This document shows, one piece after another, positions 54,735-64,000 of a stretch of DNA of 64,000 nt. Where the stretch lies: NCBI GenBank assembly GCA_963575645.1, contig OY754464.1:76048948-76112947 (forward strand). Direction: 5' to 3'. The notes below the pieces were generated by a model. The model saw only the letters and a program-made list of their open reading frames with translations. It did no database searches and had not been told where the DNA came from. Position 1 is the first letter of the stretch. Each line of letters begins with the position of its first letter. Source of the DNA: Xanthostigma xanthostigma. Its lineage: Eukaryota; Arthropoda; Insecta; Raphidioptera; Raphidiidae. The position numbers and the translations under genes were made by a program.

Positions 54735-55479
54735 AGGCGGCTTCTCACGGCGCGTTTTATCACAGATCGCGCCGCGCCAGCTCGCGCCTTCGCGCCGTGT
54801 GAAGGCAGTGGCGCGGGCTGGCGCGTCCTTACCGAACAAAGTCGGTCCCGTCAAAGGCGCGGCGCGGCGCGGCGCGTGTGCATCCGTGCAGGATCGAGCG
54901 CGCGCGTGGTAGTACGGGTGAACACGTCGCATTAAACTATGTTCGGTGTATAAAAAACAAAAAACGACTGTGCTTTAGGCCTAGCACACATGAAGAGCGT
55001 TCAACGCGCGTTGGGCCAACGCGCGTTGAACGCTCTTCATGTGGCCTTACTCTTATTGTATTATTTATTGATGCGCCCAGTCGATCATTTTGTGGTGTGT
55101 GAAGTAGGTAAATATGCAAATTCTTACACTTTTTGGCTGATACCTAGCGAAGGCAGTCATCATTGTTAAAATCTCGTACAAAATTGTACGAGAATTTTGT
55201 TATTCTTGTATCTCGTACAAAAACTGTAAATCTCGTAATGGTACGAGATTTCGCGTACGTCTGGCAACCCTGTTAGTGTAGTTAGTACAATGCTAGATCA
55301 GTAACTACAACATTTTAAAAAGTACGCTGCGTCTATGCGTGCTTCGGTCTGGATGCGGCGCGGCGCAACGCATGCCGTGAGAACGGGCGGGCGCGGGCTC
55401 GTCTATGGCGCGTGCTCGAGCGTGCAAATCGGCGCGGCGCGGCGCTGCCTGCGATAAAACGCGCCGTGAGTAGCCACCT
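54735..55479. mobile_element. GC-rich PIF/Harbinger-like element, 745 bp
   Basis: Inverted ends AGGCGGCTTCTCACGGCGCG / CGCGCCGTGAGTAGCCACCT, flanked by TTA on both sides (54732-54734, 55480-55482). Both ends are CpG-dense (GCGCGGCGCGGCGC words), in strong contrast to the surroundings. Nested inside is a hairpin MITE at about 54973-55048. Open frames here result from the GC-rich ends. Confidence 0.85.
54988..55042. repeat. Perfect 26-bp-stem hairpin
   Basis: ACATGAAGAGCGTTCAACGC ... GCGTTGAACGCTCTTCATGT around GGGCC. TAGGCCT and GGCCTTA border it, so it may be a tiny MITE inserted in the Harbinger element. Followed by CTCGTACAAAATTGTACGAG at 55163-55182, a second small palindrome. Confidence 0.9.
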
Positions 55480-55620
55480 TTAGTTACACATCAATAACCT
55501 TGCATAATTGATTCACAGGTCCTCATTTCCGAAGTGACGATTAAAATATTTAGTATTTATTCAGGGTGCTAGCAGTTTGCCAGAATTCCTTAGATTTTAG
55601 CTTTCAAATATTCCTTAGAA

Positions 55621-56260
55621 CAGTGATTCCCGAAGTGGTCTATATCGACCCTCAGAGGTCGACGACAACATGCAAGGGGTCCATGTCAGCGGAAAAAAAA
55701 TTGGGGGTCCATGAAATGAAAATGTGGGTCAACGATAGTGAATCTCTTAAAACAAAACTGCTAAAATGGATGAGAGAAGATAGATATAATACGCGCCACG
55801 GATCTAAAAAATTCGAAAGTTAGTCACAAATAGCGTCGCAACGGCACATTTTAGAGCCGTTGAGACTCCCACCACCTCCCAGCTACCTGCACGGAACGTG
55901 CGCTCGTCGGTGATTGGCCGTGATCGTTGCCTTTGTCACTTGTCGCTTTCCTGCTTTAAAGTACAGTCGAGTACGCTATTGTCAAGTTGTTATTGTTATT
56001 TAAGTTTTGCTGAGTTGCGAGTTTGTAGTTTTTCAACAGACTGTACAAGCGCAAGCCCGCAGTCGCATCTAACTTCCGAGCCTTTTAGATTCGTTGCGCG
56101 TACTGTCACTTTTCGAAATGAACGAAACGTCAGAATTTTCAGGCGCACGCGAACAAAGTTGCGTAGAAAAGCCTGACATATACTGAATTGATAAACGGTT
56201 TTGTCTGAAATGATACCTACATGCTGTGTCATCATCTCTTGTTTGCGGTTGGAGCTACCC
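55621..56260 (+). mobile_element. hAT element 5' end with leader (relic)
   Basis: CAGTGATTCCCGAAGTGGTC then TATATCGACCC/GGTCGACG is a hAT terminus. A long leader follows, to about 56260. An ATG near 56118 (MNETSEFSGAREQ...) is followed by an early stop; I do not recognise the product. No right end in the window. Confidence 0.45.
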
Positions 56261-56540
56261 TAGCGACAGCCCTTTAAACGCTTGCAAACAGGATGGTTTT
56301 TAAGTTCACTTTTTTTTAACAGCGTGTAGAAATGAAATAGACGAACAAATAATTCAAGTAACTTTTTTTTTCAAAACTCAAAAACCAAAGAGAAACAGGC
56401 TGTGACAGTTCTTTTTTAAATTTTATCAAATTTTTTGATCGATCCTGCCGTTATGTTATGTCACTATGGAAATATGATGAAATTAACGGGATACAAGGCT
56501 AAATATAAAATAATCTTTATTCACTAGAACTTCATTTAAT

Positions 56541-56582
56541 GTCAACGTTTCAGCAAAAATTATTGCCTAGACATTTTTAAGG
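56541..56582 (-). ncRNA. Hammerhead-like motif 5a
   Basis: Minus strand: GUCUA (the CUGANGA core is lost), helix II GGCAA-UAAUUUU-UUGCU, then GAAACGUUGAC. Helix II is kept, the first core is not, so it should be inactive. Confidence 0.45.
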
Positions 56583-56619
56583 TCCTGAAGAAGACAATAA
56601 TTTTTGCCGAAACGTTGAC
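56582..56619 (+). ncRNA. Hammerhead-like motif 5b
   Basis: Helix I GUC, core CUGAAGA, extra A, a helix II damaged on one side (GACAA vs UUGCC; the partner copy shows the intact GGCAA), core GAAACGUU, helix I GAC. Both cores are complete. Confidence 0.65.
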
Positions 56620-56904
56620 ATTAAATGAAGGTCTAGTGAATAAAAATTATTTTTATATTTAGCCTTGTATCCCGTTAATTTCATTATAATACCAAGGTGT
56701 CTTATTTTATTTTATGGAAATATGTTATGTCATTATCAATTATTCATAGAAATTGTTCGAAGTTGTCCCCGTTTTGTTGGACACAAAAATGCGTGCGTTG
56801 TAGCCATGCTTCTGTTTATGCTTGTAGTAGCGATAAGGTCCTTCTGCATGTATTTTGAATTAATTAAATAAAATTTAATTATAATCTTAGATTAACGTCT
56901 GATT

Positions 56905-57107
56905 AGAACTCTTCAATAAATAAAATTATCGACCAATTTTTCAGACAATATATAAAGCGAATTAGAAATTAAATATTAATTATTTTTTATATTTTTTAGA
57001 TCAGTTCTGAAGAAGATCCAAATCCAGATTGAAACGTTAATGTATTAATTATATTTTTTGTTAATATATTGTCTGAAAAATTGGTCCATAATTTTATTTA
57101 TTGAAAA
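56905..57107. repeat. Palindrome flanking hammerhead-like motif 6
   Basis: CTTCAATAAATAAAATTATC ... TTTTTCAGACAATATA is inverted at TATATTGTCTGAAAAATTGG ... TTTTATTTATTGAA. The same arm sequence occurs at 28147-28203. Confidence 0.85.
57003..57042 (+). ncRNA. Hammerhead-like motif 6
   Basis: Helix I GUU/AAU with one G-U pair, core CUGAAGA, extra A, helix II GAUC-CAAAUCCA-GAUU, core GAAACGUU. Both cores are intact. Confidence 0.65.
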
Positions 57108-57217
57108 ATTTAATTAAACTTCGAACGGCTGTTTCTCTCTTATTTTTGAGTTTTAATAAAAAAGTTACTTAAAATATTTGTTAGTCTATTTGATTTCTAC
57201 ACGCTGTTAAGAAAAGA

Positions 57218-57725
57218 AGAATCAACTTAAAAATCATCCTGTATTGTAATGGTATACGCGTCATACGTTACTATAAAAGAGGTTTGTTACTTTGTTAAAT
57301 TGACGCCGCGATAGTGTCGTGCTACCATTCAATTCATTTATATTCAGATGAGGGTAAATTGGAACACATTATCATTGTATCAATAATAAATAGATCTTCA
57401 ATTTAATTACCGAATTTGAAAGACCAGCTTTACATTATATTCTATCTATGCATTATATGGATTATATTTCGCCATCCAATTTGTGTTCATTAAAATAATT
57501 GTTTACATTAAACTTCTCAAGTTTTCAACAGATAAACTTTTCGGTACTAAGTAACTGTATATCTTCTTGTTCCTCTAAAATATAATACGTAGATATAGTT
57601 GTATTAACCAAATTTTGCGTACATAATTATGAACAGCAGAAATAATGGGTCAAAAAGTGCTTTAAAATTTAATCTTAAGATAAAGTTGATACGGCACGAG
57701 TTATATAAGACTGCTAATTTGTATA
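57218..57725. other. Unassigned AT-rich stretch
   Basis: Nothing recognised. Confidence 0.4.
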
Positions 57726-58276
57726 CAGTATGTAAACGCGTAAGGTGCACATAGGGAAATTAGCATTGGGAAAAAATACTTGCCATGACTGCAATAATTG
57801 TTATTTCTATTGAATTATCGTGGTAATCTTAAGAATTTCTATTTTATTTTTGTTTTACTTGGTTTTTTTAATAATAAAAAGCTCTTATAAATCATTATTT
57901 CAATATTTTTGTACAAAAATAAAACAGAAAAACAACTCCATCTGTTTGGAAACATTTCATTCAAAAATTGTCTGACTGATATGACGTATGCGCGTTGGTA
58001 ATTCAGTGACCCAATGCCTTTAGGTTCAACACAAATAGGTGGAGATATTTGATCTCGCACCATATTTAAGTATTTTTGGGAATTTAATGTCCCATTAATA
58101 AAAAAGGTCCGATTATGTTGTAATCATTTGAATATTTTCTTCGGTAGTATACACATTCATTTTGCAAAAGAATATTATCTGTCAAATTGAAAAACAAGAT
58201 TTCAAGGCTCACTCTGATCTAGTCATTTTTTTCCAATGTTAATTTCCCTATGTGCACCTTACGTGTTTACATACTG
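57726..58276 (-). mobile_element. TA-flanked mariner-like derivative, copy 2
   Basis: Inverted ends CAGTATGTAAACGCGTAAGG / CCTTACGTGTTTACATACTG with TA on both sides, 551 bp. The minus strand carries MVRDQISPPI and, after an in-frame piece, VRQFLNEMFPNRWSC, as in 43671-44220. Without the catalytic domain it depended on a helper. Confidence 0.85.
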
Positions 58277-58602
58277 TATAGGATGGCTCAAATAAACATC
58301 ATAGTAAAAGAGTATGAATTGGATTTTCAATATTTTTAACCATTATTTATTTTACAAGTAATATGTAAAAAACGAGACTATTTTTTAACTTAAATTTTCT
58401 GAGAATGAAATATAATAAACTTTTACACCTTTTTCTGAAAAGTGTTATAAATGAATCCTAAAGTGATAAAGAAGCAATACAATTTTTATAATAATATTTT
58501 ATAACCGAATAGAGCCATAAAAACGACTTTTAATTTATCATTATGAATTTTCGCGCGAAAACGATTCGTGACGTCACCATGATTGTTAATAATAATGATA
58601 GT
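58277..58602. other. Unassigned stretch
   Basis: Nothing recognised. Confidence 0.4.
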
Positions 58603-58649
58603 TAATAAGAAAAATCGCAGGTTTGTGGACAAAAGTTATATTTATAAAT

Positions 58650-58689
58650 GTATGACGTTTCGTCTATAAATTTAGGCTTTTTCAAGTAC
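58650..58689 (-). ncRNA. Hammerhead-like motif 7a
   Basis: Minus strand: UUGAAAA, extra A, GCCUA...UAGAC stem (one mismatch), then GAAACGUC. Core bases C3 and G8 are changed, so probably inactive. Confidence 0.4.
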
Positions 58690-58721
58690 AATATGAAAAT
58701 TATTTAAATAATTTTCATATT

Positions 58722-58761
58722 GCACTTGAAAAAGTCTAAATTCATAGACGAAACGTCGTAC
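58722..58761 (+). ncRNA. Hammerhead-like motif 7b
   Basis: UUGAAAA, extra A, perfect helix II GUCUA-AAUUCA-UAGAC, then GAAACGUC. Same two core changes as 7a, but helix II fully paired. Confidence 0.45.
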
Positions 58762-58808
58762 ATTTATAAATATAACTTTTGTCCACAAACCTGCGATTTT
58801 TCTTATTA

Positions 58809-59993
58809 TTTATTATCGATGGACACGATATCTAATAAATAATGATAGTGCACAGTAACCATAGTAACACTGTACAATTAACAATATTTGAGATTGCTAT
58901 GATTATTACATTACCAGTGTAAGTAAGTATACAAGTTAGTAAACGTATTTGTCCTTGGTAGATTAGTACTTTCTGCTTTTACGAAACCGTCTTCCATGAT
59001 GCGGAATCAATAAAATACGGGATAATAACGTGATAATAACTTGAAATAAGTTCAAAATAGCACACAACACAACATAAACGTAGGTAGTTTACAGACGAAG
59101 TGACGTCACGCCGGAATCCAATATGGCGAACAGCGTTTTTGACTTTCGAAGAACAGATTAAAAAATACAATTTTTAAAATGGAATTATAAAATAGTGCAT
59201 TATTATGAATAGAAATCAACATTTCTCGTTTGCTTTTTACAAAAGCTGTCAAGAATAAGTGTTATTGAATTTTTTCTTACATGGTGCAAAATACCCTATT
59301 TTTGATTAAAAGATTATATGCCCTATAATATGTATAACAATTCCATTTGAATAATAGTGTAGCAAGTTTTGTTACATTAACTCTCTCTCTCTCTTTTTTG
59401 TAATATGTATTGTCATAATTAGTTTTCCTTAGCTACGCTGGAAAAATGAATTATTTATTATTTTGGAAAAAATTAATTGATAAATTTCTTCTTTAGAGAA
59501 AACATCATTTTACGAATTATTTATAATTCAATTAATTAAAGCGTTTTATTTTTTTAAGTAAGAACTTAATAGTGCTTATAATAGTAACTGAGTGTGATTT
59601 TGGCCTATATTTACTCTATTTATTTGGAAACCATTGTTGTATAAATTTCTGTAAACATAAAAGTAGCAAACAATGCCATTAAGTATTATTATATTCGATA
59701 GTATCTACTGTTTTGTAGAATAATAATATGATTGTTGTCAAAAGATTACCCAACTATTTATGGTATCTACAAGCCATTTATATTATTACGAAGCTAGTGT
59801 ATTTATTAGGTCACTGATATAAATATACATTTTCATATGAGAAGATAAAAACTTAAAAAAACCTTCGATAAAGGAGACTAAAAAGCGTAAAATAATAAAG
59901 TGTTGAGGTCATTGCCAATTACTCAATTTCTTTATGTATCTATGTACTTTAATTAAATTGGCGCAGACCCCAAAACGTTATTATTTTACGCTT
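58809..59993. other. Unassigned stretch
   Basis: AT-rich. CTAAAAAGCGTAAAATAATA near 59879 and ATTATTTTACGCTTTTAAGG near 59980 are inverted, possibly ends of a short element of about 120 bp; no TSD. No gene recognised. Confidence 0.4.
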
Positions 59994-59997
59994 TTAA

Positions 59998-60528
59998 GGT
60001 AGTTTGAGAGCCGCAATCCCAAGTCAAATAAATGACTTTCTTTTTGTTACTCAAATAATTACCCAAATCATGCTATAATTAGATAGCAATTCACATAAAT
60101 AATTTTATGCGAATTATAATTAAATAATTATAGTAATGTAATTAATAAAATATTAATTGATTAGTACTCAGCTGTCACTAGTCACTGTCACTACAACAAC
60201 AGAGATAGAGGCAACATGTCAGAATGAAAAAATTAATAAACATAAAGTACGTGGTAAATTATTCTGAAATCTTTGTAGTGTGTATTTCAAAAAGTTTTTT
60301 TTTGTAGGGTCAAGTTTGTCAATTTTTTACAAATCCTCAATTTCCGGAGTTATTGAACAAGGACACTCATAACGGCTCGTGTATTTTTGCATAATTTTAA
60401 TTAATTATATCTCTTAAACGGTGTGTTAAAAAAAATTTATTCTTTTTCTGTAGGTGTCTTTAATTATAATCTTTTGAATAAATATAAAAAAATGTAGGGT
60501 CAAGTTGTCATTTGGCTATCAAACTACC
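59998..60528. mobile_element. TTAA-flanked element, second family, 531 bp
   Basis: TTAA GGTAGTTTGAGAGCC ... GGCTATCAAACTACC TTAA (59994-59997, 60529-60532). TGTAGGGTCAAGTT occurs twice inside. Same target style as the GGAGGTTGA family but different sequence. Confidence 0.75.
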
Positions 60529-60745
60529 TTAAGTACCTTTTTAGAAGAAGATTAAATTTTTTAAAAATGTTTTTACACCACAAGTGGGGAATGGTATTAA
60601 TTTGGGTCAAAATTTGCTTTTCAAAATTTTACAATATTTTTCATTTTGAGGTCCCACAAATCCGAAAAACAGATTTTTGGAAAAAGTCTGTGAACACGAT
60701 AAACGAAACTTATAGCACCGTGGCTTGTAACAACTCTTTGACGTA

Positions 60746-61456
60746 TTAAGGAGGTTGAGGCGTTAAACAAAGATAATGAAAAAAAAAAACTGAAATAAAG
60801 TTTTTAATAAAATTTTTTAAGACCAAATTTTCTGTAAAAAATTCAAAATCATTAGGAGATTTATAAAGTTAAAAATTAAAAAACACTTTTACTTATGGAA
60901 AAGATGTCAACCTAGCATGCAAACGGTACATTTTAATTTTTTGCAAAAAACCAAATAACGTCAGCAATTCCGAAAACTAACTATGTAAAGTATCGATGTC
61001 TTACGCATATTTTAATATTTTTTCCAATTTAATTAGGAGACTTTTAATCAATCAAAAAAAAAATTAAACCTTAGCACTTTTCGATTACGAACTTCTATTC
61101 TTGACAGTTTTAACAATTTTAACTGATTTTTCAACTTTTTAATGATTTAATTTTAATTTTTATTACTTCTAATTTCTTTTTTTATTGTTTACTGCAAAAA
61201 ATATGTAAAATACAGATATTTACACAAATTTATTTTTTCTAACCTAACTTTGTACAAAAAATTCAAAAGTTAGTCCATAAAGTAAAATGCTGAAATAATT
61301 AATTAATATTAAAAAAAATTATTTATTTATGCCTTCATGACAATAATTTATTGGTATCATCGACTTATAACCTTTTGTAAAATTGTATCTTGGAAAAGTT
61401 CCCATTTAGAATTCGACTTACTTTTGATTGGGACTGTAACGCATCAACCTCCTTAA
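60746..61456 (+). mobile_element. TTAA-flanked MITE, copy 3
   Basis: TTAA GGAGGTTGAGGCGTT ... AACGCATCAACCTCC TTAA. Closest to copy 1 (19308-19991) through the interior. CGTA also flanks both sides, which leaves the TSD choice open for this copy. Confidence 0.88.
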
Positions 61457-61822
61457 CGTAAATGATAACACACAGGTACAAAATTCGCATTCACTAAAAT
61501 ATCAGTGTGTTTTTTTTTCAATGCTGATGTAAATAATATGTATATAACTTTTTGAAGTGTCCATGTAAACAGTGCGGAGTATATAATAACACAACGACCG
61601 ACTTTTGATCTGCGAAGTATCACCCTCGTGTGTCGTTGAGCGTTGTTCGTTTGCGATATCTCTATTTGTGATCGCTTTGTACAATATTTATGAGTACAAT
61701 CATCAAGTGAGCTCTCTGTGCTTTGCGTTTCGCAACTGTTTATTTGCTCACAGAATTTATACATATAAACGTAAATGTTGCAGAGTGAAATGTAACATTT
61801 TAGTTCGAATATTACAATGCAG
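61457..61822. other. Unassigned stretch
   Basis: A minus-strand frame continues here but has no recognisable domain and runs through several repeat units; not called as a gene. Confidence 0.35.
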
Positions 61823-61989
61823 ATTAATGGCTGGTTTACACGTTGCGACCTGCTGACCTGCCAGTAGGAAGCTTGCTCGCATTGTGTACTCGCACGCCAG
61901 TAGCTCGGCTCTCCTGTATGTCCACATAATTTGAGTAGCTGCCCAGTCTCGTGCGAGTTGTCGCGGTGTCGTGTCAACGTGCTTTGATT
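61823..61989 (+). mobile_element. Harbinger-like 167-bp unit, first of a tandem pair
   Basis: ATTAATGGCTGGTTTACACG ... GTCAACGTGCTTTGATT. The opening resembles the Harbinger end at 53826 (ATGCCCGGTTTACA). The second unit lies at 62590-62756, and a MITE sits exactly between them. Confidence 0.7.
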
Positions 61990-62584
61990 TAGTGATGTGT
62001 CGCTCCTGATCGAGTCGTCCATAATGAACGACTCCTTTCTCGTAGCGGAGCAAGTCGCTCTTTTTTTTGTGAATGACTCACTCCGAGCGCCATTGCTCTG
62101 TTCTGAGCTGTTCTGTACTGTTGCTTTCGCACACTACCAGAGCGCACACAGCACAGACCACAGAGGCACTAGTGAATTTTGCACGTACGGAGTTATCTTT
62201 GCTGAGTCATTTAATGTGAAATGTAAGTGTAATAGTACTAAGCTTACAGTGACTTAAACCATTCACATTGACGTCGTTGACAAATATATAATATTGTAAC
62301 AATAAACATTATTATTGTTAGGCTTTTATTATACTTTATAGTTTATCCGAAATGCGAATAATATAAGGTCAGAATCATATTAAAATGAGCTCAGAGCTGA
62401 GTGTGTATTGTGCTGTGCAATGCTTCGTGACTCCTGAGCAATGGCATGATGACAGTTCACACCTCTGCAGTAGTGCGTACTGTCTAGTGTCGCTCCTTTG
62501 AACGATTCGCTCTGAGCGACTCTTTTTAGTGAGCGGAGCGCACGGAGTCAGTTCCCAATAAAGAGTCATGTGGACACATCACTA
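61990..62584 (+). mobile_element. hAT-type MITE 'AGTGATGTGTC', copy 4
   Basis: 595 bp, TAGTGATGTGTCGCTCC ... GTGGACACATCACTA, flanked by a perfect 8-bp duplication CTTTGATT (61982-61989, 62585-62592). Fullest copy of the family. Confidence 0.93.
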
Positions 62585-62589
62585 CTTTG

Positions 62590-62756
62590 ATTAATGGCTG
62601 GTTTACACGTTGCGACCTGCTGACCTGACAGTAGGCAGCTGCTCGCATTGTGTACTCGCACGCCAGTAGCTCGACTCGCCTTTACTGCCCACATAATTCG
62701 AGTAGCTGCCCAGTCTCATGCGAGTTGTCGCGATGTCGAGTCAACGTGCATTGATT
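62590..62756 (+). mobile_element. Harbinger-like 167-bp unit, second of a tandem pair
   Basis: ATTAATGGCTGGTTTACACG ... GTCAACGTGCATTGATT. A few differences from the first unit (CCTGACAGTAGGCAGC here). Confidence 0.7.
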
Positions 62757-62808
62757 AAAAAAATTTGAAAAGAAGTTTGACCCTGCAGGCCATCCCTGTA
62801 ACTTCCCG

Positions 62809-63708
62809 CTATTTTCGAGTTCAAAACGCTCAAAAATATATAAAATATAGCAAGAAGTTTATTTTTTAGCTCTTCGAGCTCAAATAAAAAACACTTTGTT
62901 ACGAAATTTTCGTTCACGATATCTCATGAACAAATGAACCGATTTTGATGCTATTTGCGGCAGTCGACGCAGTTTTTTTAACCTAAGAAAGTAAATTATT
63001 ACAAAAAAATCGATCTGATAAGAATTTTACGAGTAATTATAAAAAATTACTTTTTTCCTAATTTTTCGTTCACGTTATCTCATGAACAAATGAACCAATT
63101 TTGATCTGGTTTGCGGCGATCGATGCAGTTTTTTTAACCTTAGAAAGTAATTTATTACAAAAAAATCGATCTGATAACAATTTTAAGAGTCATTTTAAAA
63201 AAACACTTTTTTACGATTTTTTCGTTCACGGTATCTCGTGAACAAATGAACCGATTTTGATGCGATTTGCGGAAATCGACGCAGTTTGTTAAGGAGAAGA
63301 GCTGATTAGATTTTGGAATTAATCGGTTTAGTATTTTAGAAAATATCTTACAAAAACAAATTTTAAAAAAATTTTGAAACTTGTTTTTTTAAGATTTCTC
63401 AAAATTTTTTGGGCCGAATCGTTTCAAATTTTCAGGAAGTCTAAGTTCACCACGATCACGTCAAAGGCCGCAAACCGCGTTTCAGTCGGACACTCCGTTC
63501 AAAAGATATAAAAGGTTTACATACATACATACACACACACACACACTCACATACATCCCTACGGACATCATCGCCAAAATAGTTTCAATAGCTTCCTAGG
63601 ACCTCAAAACGTCGAGATCTGGCGAAAACTCGATTCTCGAAAATCGGGGTGAAACCAATAACTTCCCGATTTTTGAAAAACATTTTTTTTTTTTAAAGCG
63701 GGAAGTTA
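62809..63708. mobile_element. 'TAACTTCCCGC' element with internal tandem repeats
   Basis: Short inverted ends TAACTTCCCGC / GCGGGAAGTTA, 900 bp. Inside are 2.6 units of about 155 bp (TTCGTTCACGATATCTCATG ... AAAAAATCGATCTGATAA) at about 62892-63290. A (CATA)n/(CA)n tract lies at 63519-63556. Unclassified. Confidence 0.75.
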
Positions 63709-64000
63709 AAAAAACGACCGCTTGTGGTAGAACACACTAAAAATAACCGCTGTCACCAAAGTAACGGTTACCAGAAAGTAATCAATAAGCTCATCTCTAT
63801 TTTGAATATTCTCGTAGGTATTGCATTTATGTCTGTGCGTTATTTTGTTTGTTCAGTGAGTGTTTAATTCTGAAAATATTATTTTATTCATACTGTAAAC
63901 AGGTGTACAGTTAACAGGCGTGTGAATTATATATGGTTTCAGATTATAGTTGATAAACGCACCTTCAAACACGAAAGCCATTCGACTTTTTAACAGGGCT
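63709..64000. other. Unassigned end of window
   Basis: Nothing recognised. Confidence 0.4.

Larger units (their letters stand above)
56476..56686. repeat. Palindrome with two head-to-head hammerhead-like motifs
   Basis: ATGAAATTAACGGGATACAA ... CATTTAATGTCAACGTTTC mirrors GAAACGTTGACATTAAATG ... TTGTATCCCGTTAATTTCAT. Motifs at 56541-56582 (minus) and 56582-56619 (plus) meet at the centre. Confidence 0.9.
56322..57217. repeat. Inverted-repeat unit enclosing two hammerhead palindromes
   Basis: TTTAACAGCGTGTAGAAAT ... AAGAGAAACAG at the left is mirrored by GTTTCTCTCTTATTTTTG ... ATTTCTACACGCTGTTAA at the right, arms of about 85 bp. The same TTTCTACACGCTGTT word occurs at 16756. Inside are palindromes 56476-56686 and 56905-57107. 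Confidence 0.8.
58603..58808. repeat. Palindrome with two hammerhead-like motifs, 206 bp
   Basis: TAATAAGAAAAATCGCAGGT ... and ... CCTGCGATTTTTCTTATTA, centre AATTATTTAAATAATT. Contains motifs at 58650-58689 (minus) and 58722-58761 (plus), with arms about 90 bp each. Confidence 0.92.

Noticed and set aside
54717..55119. Arg/Ala-rich ORFs on both strands
   Set aside because: By-product of the GC-rich Harbinger ends and a hairpin.
56115..56130. GAAACGTC as a further hammerhead core
   Set aside because: There is no CUGANGA-like core or pairing segment upstream; it belongs to the hAT leader.
61453..62022. 189-codon minus-strand ORF
   Set aside because: It crosses a TTAA MITE end, a Harbinger-like unit and a MITE end, and has no domain resemblance.

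Overview
The window reads as AT-rich insect nuclear DNA with no intact host gene that I can recognise. It is a dense, nested mosaic of decayed transposable elements. A lepidopteran source is my best guess: the non-autonomous Helitrons (starts like TCTATACTAAT, ends like GGACCGCTAG), the 'ACCGACTTCAAAAAAGGAGG' repeat, and the mix of mariner, hAT, PIF/Harbinger, pogo and Penelope-like remnants are familiar from moths and butterflies. Other arthropods are not excluded. The absence of exons and the many nested insertions would suit heterochromatin or a repeat-rich chromosome, which is inference.

Layout. 1-9 kb: Helitron 3' part, reverse SINE, tRNA-Gly pseudogene, a TA-flanked mariner deletion derivative, two foldback repeats, a dead mariner split by a foldback, then a tRNA-Ile-bearing repeat interrupted by a 550-bp hAT-type MITE and a second MITE split by another hAT element. 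9-19 kb: a small ORF split by a hAT element with a perfect 8-bp TSD, foldback repeats, a Harbinger derivative, a tRNA-bearing composite repeat, a solo LTR, a Helitron-like repeat and a third MITE copy. 19-28 kb: TTAA-flanked MITE, hairpin-plus-TIR composite, second tRNA-bearing composite, an 86-bp minisatellite split by a TIR element, a 23-unit 38/40-bp satellite with higher-order structure, and a tRNA beside a 300-bp palindrome. 28-45 kb: LINE 3' ends, a SINE split by a Helitron that carries a tRNA-Lys-like sequence, an exon-like ORF, a pogo derivative, a second LTR, a 571-bp palindrome, a 9-bp-TSD element and mariner derivatives. 45-64 kb: more Harbinger, hAT and mariner MITEs, hammerhead-bearing palindromes of Penelope-like type, a GC-rich Harbinger element, the fourth MITE inside a tandem dimer, and a repeat-rich element with internal tandems.

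Two cross-cutting patterns matter most. First, nine sites on both strands match one RNA scheme: CUGANGA or a near variant, one extra A/U, a short helix, then GAAACGUH, with helices I and II conserved as pairing but not as sequence. This is the hammerhead ribozyme architecture known from Penelope-like retroelements; six of the nine have lost core bases, and four sit in head-to-head palindromes. Second, tRNA-like sequences of several isotypes are embedded inside unrelated element types, including a Helitron and two related composite repeats whose tRNA moieties differ. Coordinates were read by eye; termini backed by target-site duplications are exact, others are approximate.
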